Below the pieces are notes generated by a model, which did no database searches, was not told the origin of the DNA, and worked only from the letters and a program-made list of their open reading frames with translations. 41,037 bases of DNA from Methylococcales bacterium (GTDB lineage Bacteria; Pseudomonadota; Gammaproteobacteria; Methylococcales; Methylomonadaceae), in the NCBI GenBank assembly GCA_030654015.1, contig JAURYI010000089.1:1-41037 (forward strand), in the 5' to 3' direction. The stretch's first letter is position 1; the number at the start of each line of letters is the position of its first letter. The position numbers and the translations under genes were made by a program. Below, in pieces: positions 24,417 to 32,818 of the stretch.

Positions 24417-24943
24417 TGAAGTGGGTTAATCATATCGCTATCGGTGGGGCTGTAACTGCCGTTTGGAAACCTGAGTTGGTGCCGATTGCTGTACTGGGTG
24501 CGACTGCCCCCGATTGGATGGAATGGGCATTAAAGGCTATGGGTATTCATGTAGCGCATAGAACATCAACGCATTATGTCTCGTACTGGGTGCTGGGCAT
24601 CCTGTTCGGGCTGTTCGCCTGGGATTGGCATTATGCAATAACCGCGTTCAGTGCTGGCGGTTTGTCTCATGTGATGTGTGATGCGTTTACTATTATGGGC
24701 GTGCCGTTGGGCTGGTGGTCTGATAGAAAATTCCACCTGTTCGGTGGGCGTTTAAGAACAGGACAAATGGGTGAATATTGGGTTGCTGGGGCGGTGGTGT
24801 TGCTGTGCTTTGGACTTTCAATGGCAACACGGAGCTGGGGCAATATGGGCTATGCACCATTTTTCACCGATTGGGCAGACTGCTATAAACAAGGGCTATG
24901 CAGTGCGGCTGAGTGGAAAGCGAATAGGCTTAAGTGGTTTTAA
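24416..24943 (+). CDS. DUF457/YdjM-type membrane metal-dependent hydrolase
   Basis: A 175-residue polytopic protein with the YdjM family pattern: N-terminal HIAIGGAVTAV, APDWMEW, the His motif HRTSTHY, then GGLSHVMCDAFTIMGVPLGW and WSDRKFHLFGGRLRTGQ. Family members are inner-membrane proteins predicted to be Zn-dependent hydrolases. The ATG overlaps the preceding TAA (TAATG), so it is the third gene of a tightly coupled operon. The substrate is unknown. Confidence 0.82.
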   Translation: MKWVNHIAIGGAVTAVWKPELVPIAVLGATAPDWMEWALKAMGIHVAHRTSTHYVSYWVLGILFGLFAWDWHYAITAFSAGGLSHVMCDAFTIMGVPLGWWSDRKFHLFGGRLRTGQMGEYWVAGAVVLLCFGLSMATRSWGNMGYAPFFTDWADCYKQGLCSAAEWKANRLKWF

Positions 24944-25031
24944 AATCCGTGATGCCTTGGTTTAATTGCAATCATTTTGATACTACTATAGAATCAAACA
25001 GATATATTTATGATATAAAGGTGATATACAA

Positions 25032-25676
25032 GTGATAGTGATAGCTGGTGGTATAAAAGGCGGTTCTGGTAAAACAACAGTGGCAACTAATTTGGCAATA
25101 ATCCGCGCTGCACAAGGGCGTGATGTGCTTCTGATTGATGCTGATGACCAAGAAACCTCAACGGACTTTACCGCCCTGCGTAATGAGGTTTTGCCAGAAG
25201 GCGCGGGGTACACTGGCATAAAACTTTCTGGTGCGGCGGTACGCACTGACACATTAAAGCTTTCTAAAAAGTACGATGACATTATCATTGATACAGGGGG
25301 GCGTGATACCACAAGCCAACGGGCGGCTTTATCTATTGCCGATGTGATACTTGTTCCCTTTGTGCCGCGCTCATTTGATGTTTGGACGTTGGAAAAAGTA
25401 TCTAAGCTGGTTGCTGAAATGCGAAGTGCTAACCCAACATTGAAGGCTTACGCTTTCATCAATCGAGCCGATCCACGCGGTCAAGATAATAACGAAGCGG
25501 CTGAAATAATCCGCGATACCGAAGAGCTAAGTTTTATTGAAACACCGCTTGGCTCAAGAAAAGCGTTTTGCAATGCAGCGGCTCAAGGCTTGGCAGTCAC
25601 TGAATTAAAGCAACAGGACGCTAAAGCGATTGATGAAATTATGATATTATTTAGATATGTTTTTGAAATAAACTAA
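25032..25676 (+). CDS. parA: ParA-family partition ATPase
   Basis: A 214-residue protein with the deviant Walker A KGGSGKTT near residue 9, VLLIDADDQETST (Walker A'), and IIIDTGGRDT (Walker B). It belongs to the short type Ib-like ParA group without an N-terminal DNA-binding domain. The start is GTG at 25032, with AAAGGTG upstream. It is followed by a small ribbon-helix-helix-like gene, as in ParA-ParG pairs. It provides plasmid segregation. Confidence 0.93.
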   Translation: MIVIAGGIKGGSGKTTVATNLAIIRAAQGRDVLLIDADDQETSTDFTALRNEVLPEGAGYTGIKLSGAAVRTDTLKLSKKYDDIIIDTGGRDTTSQRAALSIADVILVPFVPRSFDVWTLEKVSKLVAEMRSANPTLKAYAFINRADPRGQDNNEAAEIIRDTEELSFIETPLGSRKAFCNAAAQGLAVTELKQQDAKAIDEIMILFRYVFEIN

Positions 25677-25689
25677 TAATCATAAAGAT

Positions 25690-25720
25690 ATTTTTTATAT
25701 ATCTATTTAATATCAAAATA
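25690..25720. promoter_or_regulatory. AT-rich inverted repeat upstream of the ParA partner gene
   Basis: Between parA and the small partner gene, AGATAT and ATATCT arms flank a T-rich centre in an AT-rich 64-bp spacer. This could be a centromere-like or operator element. Nearby upstream of parA, TGATAT repeats (25010-25028) are also seen. Confidence 0.35.
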
Positions 25721-25740
25721 ATATATGAAAGGGGCTGAAA

Positions 25741-25998
25741 ATGGCAGTGACTAGAAAGCAAACAAAGAAGACTGAAACCGTTGATGTCGATGCACTGATA
25801 CGCAAGGGCGGCAGTGTTGCTGGTGATACAGCAAGTCTTGAACAACCCGATAAACCCACATCGGTAATATTGCGAATACCAGCCGATGTAATAGCTCAAA
25901 TAGAAAAGGCAGTGTTAGCACGGCGATTAAAGATACCAAGGCACACATGGCTGTTAGAAGCCGTTATGGAAAAGCTAGATAGAGAAGAAACGGATTAA
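25741..25998 (+). CDS. Small ribbon-helix-helix-like partition partner
   Basis: The 85-residue protein has a disordered basic/acidic N-terminus (MAVTRKQTKKTETVDVD) and a C-terminal SVILRIPADVIAQIEKAVLA segment followed by PRHTWLLEAVMEKLDREE. This fits a ribbon-helix-helix strand and two helices, as in ParG or CopG. AAAGGGGC precedes the ATG by 5 nt. Its location directly after parA suggests a centromere-binding partner and autorepressor (inference). Confidence 0.72.
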   Translation: MAVTRKQTKKTETVDVDALIRKGGSVAGDTASLEQPDKPTSVILRIPADVIAQIEKAVLARRLKIPRHTWLLEAVMEKLDREETD

Positions 25999-26140
25999 AA
26001 ACCACGTTAAGGTTTCAAAATCAATGACATTTTCCTTAGCGTATATTTTCGTCCATCTGGACTCCAAACCTCTGTAATCACTTGAAACACCTTTTTTTAT
26101 CCCCATAACATTTTTTTAATTGTTTAATTTAAGGTTTTTT

Positions 26141-26389
26141 ATGGCAAAGAATACAAAAGAAACATCAACTCGTGTTGCTTCTCATGCTGCCGAGATACTT
26201 CAAGACCCAAACGCTTCTAAAATTCAAAAAAGCTTGGCGGGATCTGCCCTATCTCAAAGTGGCAGTTCTAAACAAACAGGAGCAGAGATGGAAACCAAAG
26301 CTTCCAAGGTTTTGAGTAGTGATAAATATTCCGCTGAAACCAAGGAATTAGCGGCATCTGTTTTGTCACAATCGAACAAATCTCGTTAA
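26141..26389 (+). CDS. Small conserved hypothetical protein (82 aa)
   Basis: The start is at MAKNTKETSTRVASH (26141), with AAGG upstream. The seven residues before it look non-coding. The protein is Ser/Ala/Lys-rich with two similar helical halves (DPNASKIQKSLAGSALSQS and SDKYSAETKELAASVLSQS), an internal duplication. Related short proteins occur on many proteobacterial plasmids and chromosomes without assigned function. The gap 25999-26140 holds nothing recognisable. Confidence 0.75.
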   Translation: MAKNTKETSTRVASHAAEILQDPNASKIQKSLAGSALSQSGSSKQTGAEMETKASKVLSSDKYSAETKELAASVLSQSNKSR

Positions 26390-26445
26390 TTAACCAACTC
26401 GTAAGATGGGTAGAGGCGATAGCCGAAACCCATCAAATTAAAAAT

Positions 26446-26754
26446 CTAACCTTTATTACAACCATACGGTATCAACCATGATGCGCTTGGTTTATCGTGT
26501 TTGGCATAATCCGCAACTGGTATGGTTTCGCCCGTTACGCGCTCAATTTCGTCAACTGTCACTAGGTACTTATCTAGGTTCTTTCGTGTTGCATCCGTTG
26601 TATTAGGCACAATCCAAGCTATCGCCCGTTCATCTTGCCCTACACCACGCACAACTACTTTCCAGTAAGCATCTGGCGTTTTCACTCCATGACTTGCCAC
26701 AAAATAATCATCAGCCGCGTTATTACCCCATATTACACCACCGATTACCAACAA
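26446..26754 (-). pseudogene. Secreted DNA/RNA non-specific nuclease, C-terminal fragment
   Basis: The last third of a nuclease gene whose other parts are at 27193-27710 and 35451-35612. It encodes VIGGVIWGNNAADDYFVASH... AIAWIVPNTTDATRKNLDKY... ending YGCNKG, the C-terminal half of the ENDO3c-unrelated NUC/EndoG-like fold. It is cut off by a MITE at 26755. AACAA (26750-26754) is repeated at 27193-27197. The upstream frame in the MITE opens at 26793 and is artefactual. Confidence 0.85.
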
Positions 26755-27192
26755 GGGGTTAATTAACCAAAAGAACGGTTTGTCCTGCGACACCCTTCAA
26801 GCCCTTGGTATCAGTGGCGTACAGACGAAATATCGATTTCAAAACGGGCAATGATATTTTTGATAAGCTATTGAATGTTAAATAAATATTCTCTATTTCA
26901 AAATTTATAATTTACCAGTTTTTTGTATAGGTGATAACGATCGTTAAGAGATTATCATTTTGATAACCATAAATACCGAATAAGACACGAACAATTTGTA
27001 TATTTTTCTGGCAAAACATAGGTTAAGGCTTAACACCTATACTTGAACCTATGAAATTCAGCCGATTTTGACTTTTTTTCGGGGGGGGTGGGCTTAGGTT
27101 GTTTTTGAAATCAATATTTCCGCTACAGACCGCTAATACCAAGGGGTACGGCATGGTAGCAGGACAAACCGTTCTTTTGGTTAATTAACCCC
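26755..27192. mobile_element. 438-bp MITE-like element
   Basis: The termini are perfect inverted repeats from GGGGTTAATTAACC, continuing AAAAGAACGGTTTGTCCTGC, with imperfect similarity for about 85-90 bp (left 26755 onward, right ending at 27192). AACAA flanks both sides (26750-26754 and 27193-27197), a 5-bp target duplication. No ORF is inside. It interrupts the nuclease in frame. A homopolymer of G occurs near 27080. It must be mobilised in trans; the parent family is unknown. Confidence 0.9.
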
Positions 27193-27710
27193 AACAACTC
27201 GTCCTGGTCTCTGTAGCACTCGATAATTTCCTCAGTTTGTAACCACGCGCCCCTGTTCATTTGTAGCGTTTGGGGCAAAATATTCGTCATGTAATTAGTT
27301 TCACGGATAGAAACATCTGAACTATCAAGATGATTTGCTGGCACCTGATGTCCCCTGTCGTATTTGTTCCCATAAGCCTTGGCTGTGGTCTGTTGGCACT
27401 CACTTGGTACATTCGGGTCTAAGTAGAACGTATCTGCCCGTTTAGCATTGCCCGTGTCATGCTGCGCGTTGTACATGAATTTAACGGCTCCGCGTTTCTC
27501 GCAATCAACCCACACAGTAAAGCCTTGATAACCTAATTTGAGAATGTTACCAGTGCGTTCAACTACAGTGGCAGGTAAGCCTGTAGCAGTGGCGTTATCA
27601 GGTGCAGTGGTTTTGTTGTCGCTGGTGATCGGCTTTGCTGATTCATTGGGTATTGGGCTGGGTGCGGTGTTGCCAGATTCTGCTGAACAATTTCTTTGCG
27701 ACTTGCTAAT
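27193..27710 (-). pseudogene. Secreted DNA/RNA non-specific nuclease, central fragment
   Basis: The central fragment carries the catalytic site: DRGHQVPANHLD with the DRGH general-base His, and TNYMTNILPQTLQMNRGAW with the metal-binding Asn. Upstream is a Ser/Thr/Pro-rich linker (ESGNTAPSPIPNESAKPITS). The frame is open up to 27710, where the composite transposon is inserted (GCTAAT 27705-27710, repeated at 35451-35456). On the other side it is cut by the MITE. It was active only before these insertions, unless excision occurs. Confidence 0.9.
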
Positions 27711-28222
27711 TGTAGTTTCTTGATTTCATAATCGCTATTTCTTGCACTTATCCGTCATTTTCATCTCAGATTAACTGACTCTATAAATTCAGTTTTTCTC
27801 ACATTAATTGCACCTGGCTTTTAGTCTGCTCACATTAAGCGATTTTATCTCTTGGAATTTCTCACTTTAATTGATTCTATCCAATTTATAAAATGAGGTT
27901 TTACTATCCACTCAAGTAGCAATCTAAAATTTTGGGGAAGTCCGCAGATAATTTTATCGGAAGCGACCATTCAGGTTTGACTTAACAGATATTCAGTAAA
28001 ATATACTTAACTCATTTCAAGAAAATGAAATGGATTAGATAAGCTTACTGAACTCCATTGCTAGGTCATAAAAATCAGTCTGTAAAAAAACGAAAACGGA
28101 CTGTCAGAATCGAAGGTTAACTTAAAATTTGAATTGAGCCATTTTACACAAACCAGACAGTGAATATGGAGTGAACTTTGGCTAAGTGCAAGAAAAACCG
28201 ATTATGAAATCAAGAAACTACA
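27711..28222. mobile_element. 512-bp non-autonomous derivative of the transposon
   Basis: The left end (27711-27881, 171 bp) is about 85-90% like the autonomous transposon ends, including the four internal repeats. The right end (about 28180-28222) matches only for the terminal ~41 bp. There is no coding sequence inside. Terminal sequences are TGTAGTTTC...GAAACTACA, perfectly inverted. Neighbouring flanks do not show a duplication at 28223, so it probably arose before or during composite formation. Confidence 0.85.
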
Positions 28223-28316
28223 CCTAGCCTATATACCAACAATTATGCATAAAATCATGCGATAATTTTTGTAACAATCAATATGTCAATACTGAAGAAA
28301 GGAAAAATACTTTTTT

Positions 28317-29429
28317 TCATTCCGTTTTAACTGCCTTGAAGAAACTGATGATTTCCTTATTCCGTCCAGGCCATTCTGGATGTGGACCATTGCCTTCGCA
28401 ATACCAAGTCTGTACGTCGTTTTGGCAACCACTATAAGCCATACAGCCTTCAACACCTGGAACTGGAGTGGTAAATGGCAAAGGTTGCCCTGTTTTGAGA
28501 TCTAGAGCTTTCTGTTTAAGTTCTTCTTTGTAATAGTTTTCCCAGCCTAAGAATTTACTGGATTCTGGTACTTTTCTGTCACTGGTCTTGTAGGTTTTGG
28601 TCGTGCATTTATTGCATTTTGCCCACCATTCAATAACTTCTTTGCCATAGTTGGTAAACAGTTTGTCGCGACTGCTATGCATTAGCATTACTGGTGTAGG
28701 TTTTACACAATTTCGGTCTTCTAAATCTGCACCCCGAATACCGGCTGCGCTGGGTGCAATTGCGTTTGGAATGTGTTTAGTACCGTTGAATATGGCAGTT
28801 CCGATCGTCACTGTGCCGCCATCAGAATGTCCGGTCAAAAAAATACGTTTTTTGTCGATGCACCATTTTTTCTGAATAAGCCTAGGTATTTCGGCCAATT
28901 GGACGACGGATTCCGGCGATAATGGCCTGTGATCAGCATATGCAATAACAAATCCTGCTGCGGTTGCCTCGCTAGTTAAATAGACCTGTTCTTCTGTTTC
29001 TTCCCGATCTCGTCCGGCGGCGGCATATACCATTAATAATGGGTGAGCGATGGTAGCTTTATAGTTTGAAGGTGTTCTGACTGAAAAACGGATGCCGTCA
29101 TTGGTTTTTTCATCGTCACTGGAACCGGCTTCACCCGGTTTTGATCCCGGTTGGCAACCTGTCGATGACATATCATTGGTATAAGCGGCTTTATTAATGT
29201 TAACTCCCGCCTTGGTCGCTTCGGTGATATTGGTATCCGGTGTGTAGTACGTTTTGCTGGCACCGGTAAATCCAGCGATAAACAGGCCAAATGCCATTGC
29301 AAATGTCATCAGGAGATCAGGTTGTTTGCCGCGATAGCGCAGCCATTCCGGCTTGAATAGGCCAATAAGCAAGATTGCAATAGAGCCAATAATCAATAAC
29401 CTGAAAAAATACAACAGTAACGTACTCAT
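28317..29429 (-). CDS. Alpha/beta hydrolase (esterase/PHB-depolymerase-like) with membrane anchor
   Basis: The 370-residue protein has two N-terminal hydrophobic segments (LLLYFFRLLIIGSIAILLIG and MTFAMAFGLFIAGFTG). The rest is an LpqC/feruloyl-esterase-like domain: nucleophile elbow GHSDGG, MLMHSSRDKLF (acid region) and a C-terminal GNGPHPEWPG with the candidate catalytic His. It is likely an envelope-anchored serine esterase. It is third in the EthD/AhpD-like/hydrolase operon divergent from lysR. Substrate unknown. An ATTAT-GCAT palindrome at 28241-28265 may terminate the operon. Confidence 0.85.
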   Translation of the reverse strand: MSTLLLYFFRLLIIGSIAILLIGLFKPEWLRYRGKQPDLLMTFAMAFGLFIAGFTGASKTYYTPDTNITEATKAGVNINKAAYTNDMSSTGCQPGSKPGEAGSSDDEKTNDGIRFSVRTPSNYKATIAHPLLMVYAAAGRDREETEEQVYLTSEATAAGFVIAYADHRPLSPESVVQLAEIPRLIQKKWCIDKKRIFLTGHSDGGTVTIGTAIFNGTKHIPNAIAPSAAGIRGADLEDRNCVKPTPVMLMHSSRDKLFTNYGKEVIEWWAKCNKCTTKTYKTSDRKVPESSKFLGWENYYKEELKQKALDLKTGQPLPFTTPVPGVEGCMAYSGCQNDVQTWYCEGNGPHPEWPGRNKEIISFFKAVKTE

Positions 29430-29466
29430 GGCTTAACCTTAATTTTTTTGTTAAACAGTTTTGTTT

Positions 29467-29994
29467 TCAAGAATGATACACGGCTGTCGGTTTGATGGCA
29501 GGCTGCGTTCGTTTACCGTGAACCGCTTTCTTGCCGATGCCTACCCCCATCGTAAATCGGTTCATGCAATTCACAACCGCACACAAAAGTACCGTGTCGA
29601 GCAAGGCACGTTCGTCCCAGCCCACCTCATAGATGAGGTTGACATCAGCTTGTGTTATTTGGTCAGGTGCCAAGGTAAGCTTTTTTACAAAGCACAAGAT
29701 AGGTTTTAGCATTTCATCAACTTTTGCTCTGTCACTGTCCAATATTAATTGACCGTAGACGGATTCACCGATGCCCAATTCCTTAAGCAGCGACTTGTGT
29801 GCTTTAAAGCAGGATTCTGATTGGTTGAGATCGGAGGTATAAGCGATAATCAGTTCACGCGTCCCTTTGCCCAAAGGTGAAAAGCACCCTTTAATGTCCT
29901 CCAATAATTTAAACAACAGGATGCCACGGCGCGGGTATTTTGCCAGTAATCCGGCGATATTTTCCAAATCGGGGCTTGAAGGCAGGTAAGACAT
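29467..29994 (-). CDS. Carboxymuconolactone decarboxylase/AhpD-like protein with a modified Cys motif
   Basis: The start is at MSYLPSSPDLEN (29994), preceded by AGAGG. The 175-residue protein has the AhpD-like helical fold (RELIIAYTSDLNQSESCFKAHKSLLKELG). In AhpD proteins the site reads C-x-x-C-x-x-x-H. Here the first Cys is Ser (NQSESCFKAH), leaving one Cys and the His. A disulfide-based peroxidase cycle would therefore differ. It lies between the EthD and hydrolase genes. Confidence 0.82.
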   Translation of the reverse strand: MSYLPSSPDLENIAGLLAKYPRRGILLFKLLEDIKGCFSPLGKGTRELIIAYTSDLNQSESCFKAHKSLLKELGIGESVYGQLILDSDRAKVDEMLKPILCFVKKLTLAPDQITQADVNLIYEVGWDERALLDTVLLCAVVNCMNRFTMGVGIGKKAVHGKRTQPAIKPTAVYHS

Positions 29995-30044
29995 TTTAAC
30001 CTCTGGGCAAATGAAGAGGGGATAGACCAAACTGTCGGGAAATC

Positions 30045-30371
30045 CTAAAACTCGAAAGTTTCGACTTCCGCGATTAAAAACAAGGGATCGCCACCGCTGG
30101 AAATTTCAACAGCATGGGCGGCCGTTTCCTGTCCGCCAAGTGAACTCAGGCAGTCTTCCAAATCCTTCATGGACGGAAAATAAACTTCCGCAATACGATG
30201 ATACGGAGCTTGGTCTTTTCCTGGCACTGAAGTAACCAAGTTGGCATCAAAGCGGATTTTGCCCGCCAATTTATCTACCGCCATGGGAACATGTTCATGT
30301 TCGTAACGGCGTTCAAAGACGGCGACATCGGTGGGTGTTGGGTACATAACAATCAGTTTTGCTGCTTTCAT
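30045..30371 (-). CDS. EthD-family protein
   Basis: The 108-residue protein has the EthD dimeric alpha-beta barrel pattern: KLIVMYPTPTDVAVFERRYEHEHVPM, YHRIAEVYFPSMKDLEDCLS and ISSGGDPLFLIAEVE. EthD proteins accompany oxidative degradation or detoxification enzymes and are small-molecule binders or dehydratase-like. It is first in the operon divergent from the LysR gene, with AAGGA upstream of ATG. Confidence 0.88.
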   Translation of the reverse strand: MKAAKLIVMYPTPTDVAVFERRYEHEHVPMAVDKLAGKIRFDANLVTSVPGKDQAPYHRIAEVYFPSMKDLEDCLSSLGGQETAAHAVEISSGGDPLFLIAEVETFEF

Positions 30372-30495
30372 GGCATTTCCTTTTCATAGGGTTTTATTAT
30401 CGTGAGGCGATCATATTCTTTAATTATAAGGCTTGTAAAATACTAATTGCCTATGAAAGAATAGGTATTGGCTATATTAGTTCGAGGAAGGCATT
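30372..30495. promoter_or_regulatory. Divergent LysR/EthD promoter region
   Basis: A CCTAT-N6-ATAGG inverted repeat at 30450-30465 is a LysR-type box. A related CATAGG half-site lies at about 30386-30391, and CCTATG/CATAGG forms a hairpin after lysR at 31374-31389. The 124-bp spacer is the natural site for LysR control of both operons. Confidence 0.6.
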
Positions 30496-31368
30496 ATGGA
30501 AATGCACCAAATCCGTTATTTTTTGGCGGTTTGCGATCACGGCAGTTTTACCCGTGCCGCGCAATTCAGCTATATTTCCCAGCCGTCTTTAACGCAATCC
30601 ATCAAAAAATTGGAAGATGAATTGGGTGGGGAATTGTTCACCCGTGACCGTTCCGGATGTTTGTTGACGTCGCTCGGCCGCTTGGTGGAGCCTAACTTTC
30701 GTAAGATATACAAGGAAACAGTAGCGACCAAGGCCGATGCTCTTCGTTTTACCCAGCTGAACAATATCCCGTTGCGGATAGGCCTGATGGCAACGATAGG
30801 TGCACAACGCTTAAGCCCGATATTTGCCCATTACCAGCATGAGTTTCCCCATATTGAATTTGAATTGATCGTCGACTGTGAAACGGTATTATTGCAGCAA
30901 CTGGAATCGGAATTGCTGGATTTGGTGATTAGTGCCCCTGTGCAATTGCTGGGTTCGCCCTACCAATCGACCTTGCTGTATACCGAAAAGTACGTGGTTG
31001 CGTTTAACAGCAAGCACCGCTTCAATCACTTGGGCAAAATCGACCTCAAAGAAATCCAGTCCGAGCCTTATTTGGATCGCTTGAACTGCGAACTTAGGGA
31101 TACCCTGCGGGCAATCTGCCAAGACCAGGAAGTCAACCTCTACGCCGCGTACCGCAGCAATAGTGAGGATTGGATCGTCAACTTGGTGCGCGCTGGCATG
31201 GGTGTTGCGCTGATGCCGGAGTACAGCCTGCCTGCAAACGGCGATGACGTGCGTTGCCGTTACTTGAGCAATCCCGAAATCAGCCGCCAGATATATGCGA
31301 TTTATTATCCACAGAACCAGAAAAACACTGAAATTAAGAACTTGCTTGCAATTTTAATCCATAGGTAA
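30496..31368 (+). CDS. LysR-family transcriptional regulator
   Basis: The 290-residue protein has the standard N-terminal winged helix-turn-helix (MHQIRYFLAVCDHGSFTRAAQ... SQPSLTQSIKKLEDELG) and a periplasmic-binding-like effector domain (IGLMATIGAQRLSPIFAHYQ...). An in-family length and a normal start. It is divergent from the EthD operon and probably controls it in response to an unidentified effector. OxyR-type regulatory Cys are not evident, although C-residues occur in the effector domain. Confidence 0.93.
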   Translation: MEMHQIRYFLAVCDHGSFTRAAQFSYISQPSLTQSIKKLEDELGGELFTRDRSGCLLTSLGRLVEPNFRKIYKETVATKADALRFTQLNNIPLRIGLMATIGAQRLSPIFAHYQHEFPHIEFELIVDCETVLLQQLESELLDLVISAPVQLLGSPYQSTLLYTEKYVVAFNSKHRFNHLGKIDLKEIQSEPYLDRLNCELRDTLRAICQDQEVNLYAAYRSNSEDWIVNLVRAGMGVALMPEYSLPANGDDVRCRYLSNPEISRQIYAIYYPQNQKNTEIKNLLAILIHR

Positions 31369-31641
31369 ACCCTATGTTTTCATAGGCAGTTAGTATTTTA
31401 CAAACGAGCCTGATTAATTATATTATTTGTTCAGACACATCAACAAAAGGCTTGCGCTCATTAGTTCACCTTCCTAAAGTCAAAAAAATAAAGATGTGCC
31501 ATTCTAATAGCTATATGACAAACCTATCGTAAGCATCATAAAATCAACTATTTTGATCTGAATGAACCGACTTTTCTCAACTTCTTAATCAAAATAGGGT
31601 AATTCACAGCGAGGCAGGCCTGTATCTGAGGTGGCACTTAA
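31369..31641. other. Non-coding spacer between lysR and the transposon end
   Basis: A short CCTATG-TTTT-CATAGG hairpin (31374-31389) closes the lysR transcript. The rest is AT-rich, with no ORF or recognised element, until the left transposon end at 31642. Confidence 0.4.
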
Positions 31642-31813
31642 TGGTAATTTCTTGATTTCATAATCGGAATTTCTTGCACTTATCGGCCATTTTCATCTCA
31701 GATTAACTGACTCTATAAATTCACTTTTTCTCACATTAACTGCACCTGACTTTAAATCTGCTCACATTAATTGATTTTATCAGGTGAAATTTCCCACATT
31801 ATTTGATTCTATC
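31642..31813. repeat. Left terminal repeat of the Tn552-like transposon
   Basis: This 172-bp end is nearly identical, inverted, to 35280-35450. It holds four to five tandem copies of a motif like CTCACATTAANTGATTTTATC (about 31707-31813), the pattern of multiple transposase-binding sites in Tn7/Tn552/Tn5053 ends. It starts TGGTAATTTC, one base longer than the TGTAATTTC at the right. Confidence 0.9.
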
Positions 31814-31849
31814 TTATGCTAAAAAACCGGTGGTTGGGTCGGTCTAATT

Positions 31850-32818
31850 TTATAAAACCCCGAGTTTATGAATTTCTTTATTGAACTCATCCATCCTGGC
31901 CGCTGGCAATTGCCCATTGAAATAAGCCCGGATTTCACTTTTCCTGACATTCAAATGTTCGCATAAAGCCGTTGTGTTGTAGCCCTGCCGAGCTAATTTA
32001 GGTTCCAGGGTATTTAAATCTGGCGATAACACGGCTTCTATAATCTCGGCATCGACAGGTTTTGTTCCTGTGGTTGCTCCCTTTATTAAAGCGAGTGTCA
32101 GGTAATGGCAAATTTGTAATGGGGTAATTAATCGTTCCGCTAAGAGATTAATGGCATCCGGTGCAACGATGTCATGAATTGGTGTTTTAGGCTTGCTGCA
32201 CTGCTCCAATACCCATTCGATATACCGCTGTTTCTGTTGTCCCCAACTGTCCAGACTAAACAGTTTGGCCCGGGCACCGATTTCTTCCATTGCCGGCCTG
32301 TTGAGGTCATTACCCAGTTTCGGGTGACCCACCATGATAATGGTCAATGTACCTTTAGCATCCTCTATTGTTTCTATCAGTTGTTTTAAGCCAATTAACG
32401 TCCGCCAATGGAGATCGTGGGCACCATCTATGAAGAAGGCGACCGGTTTGTTAATTTTACGGATTAATTCCTGAAGTTTCCTTTCCCTGATTTCGGCTTG
32501 GGTTGGCACCTTAAATTCTTTTGCCGTCGGCAAGTCGGCAAACAACGCCGCATATAAGGTGTTGATATTGACGCGAGGTTTGTCGGTTGCCAGAGATTTG
32601 GCAACAATCACTTGATTCTTCTTTTTCAGGCTATCCTGGAAATGCCTGATAATGGTCGTTTTACCGACTCCGACAATGCCGGTCAGGGCGATTATTCCCC
32701 CTGACAAGACCGCGATTTCAAGACTGGCCAATACACCTTTAAACGCTTCCGTCTCAAAGTAATCTGTTTTATCGAAGTCCTTCACTAAGCCATAGTATTG
32801 CATCATTTCACCATACAT
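31850..32818 (-). CDS. Transposition AAA ATPase (TniB/TnsC/ExeA-like)
   Basis: A 322-residue protein with Walker A GIVGVGKTTI near residue 42, Walker B PVAFFIDGAHDL, and an AAA sensor/lid. The C-terminus carries a helix-turn-helix-like segment (YNTTALCEHLNVRKSEIRAYFNG). It would act in target selection and activation of the DDE transposase, as TniB or TnsC do. Its ATG overlaps the transposase TAA (TAATG). It lies just inside the left end. Confidence 0.88.
   Translation of the reverse strand: MYGEMMQYYGLVKDFDKTDYFETEAFKGVLASLEIAVLSGGIIALTGIVGVGKTTIIRHFQDSLKKKNQVIVAKSLATDKPRVNINTLYAALFADLPTAKEFKVPTQAEIRERKLQELIRKINKPVAFFIDGAHDLHWRTLIGLKQLIETIEDAKGTLTIIMVGHPKLGNDLNRPAMEEIGARAKLFSLDSWGQQKQRYIEWVLEQCSKPKTPIHDIVAPDAINLLAERLITPLQICHYLTLALIKGATTGTKPVDAEIIEAVLSPDLNTLEPKLARQGYNTTALCEHLNVRKSEIRAYFNGQLPAARMDEFNKEIHKLGVL

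Noticed and set aside
22901-25676. A complete filamentous phage genome
   Set aside because: There are no small coat proteins, no secretin and no recognisable rolling-circle replication gene. Only the Zot-like gene and the attP-like site support a phage link.
26446-26793. The apparent start at 26793 for the nuclease C-terminal ORF
   Set aside because: That start lies inside the MITE. The fragment is part of the interrupted nuclease.
27723-28222. CRISPR-like or tandem repeat in the mini-element
   Set aside because: The repeats are transposon binding motifs with irregular spacing. No spacers or cas genes are present.
28241-28265. A second dif-like site (ATTATGCAT...ATGCGATAAT)
   Set aside because: It lacks the 11-6-11 arm arrangement and XerD-arm match. 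It is a plain AT-rich palindrome, possibly a terminator.
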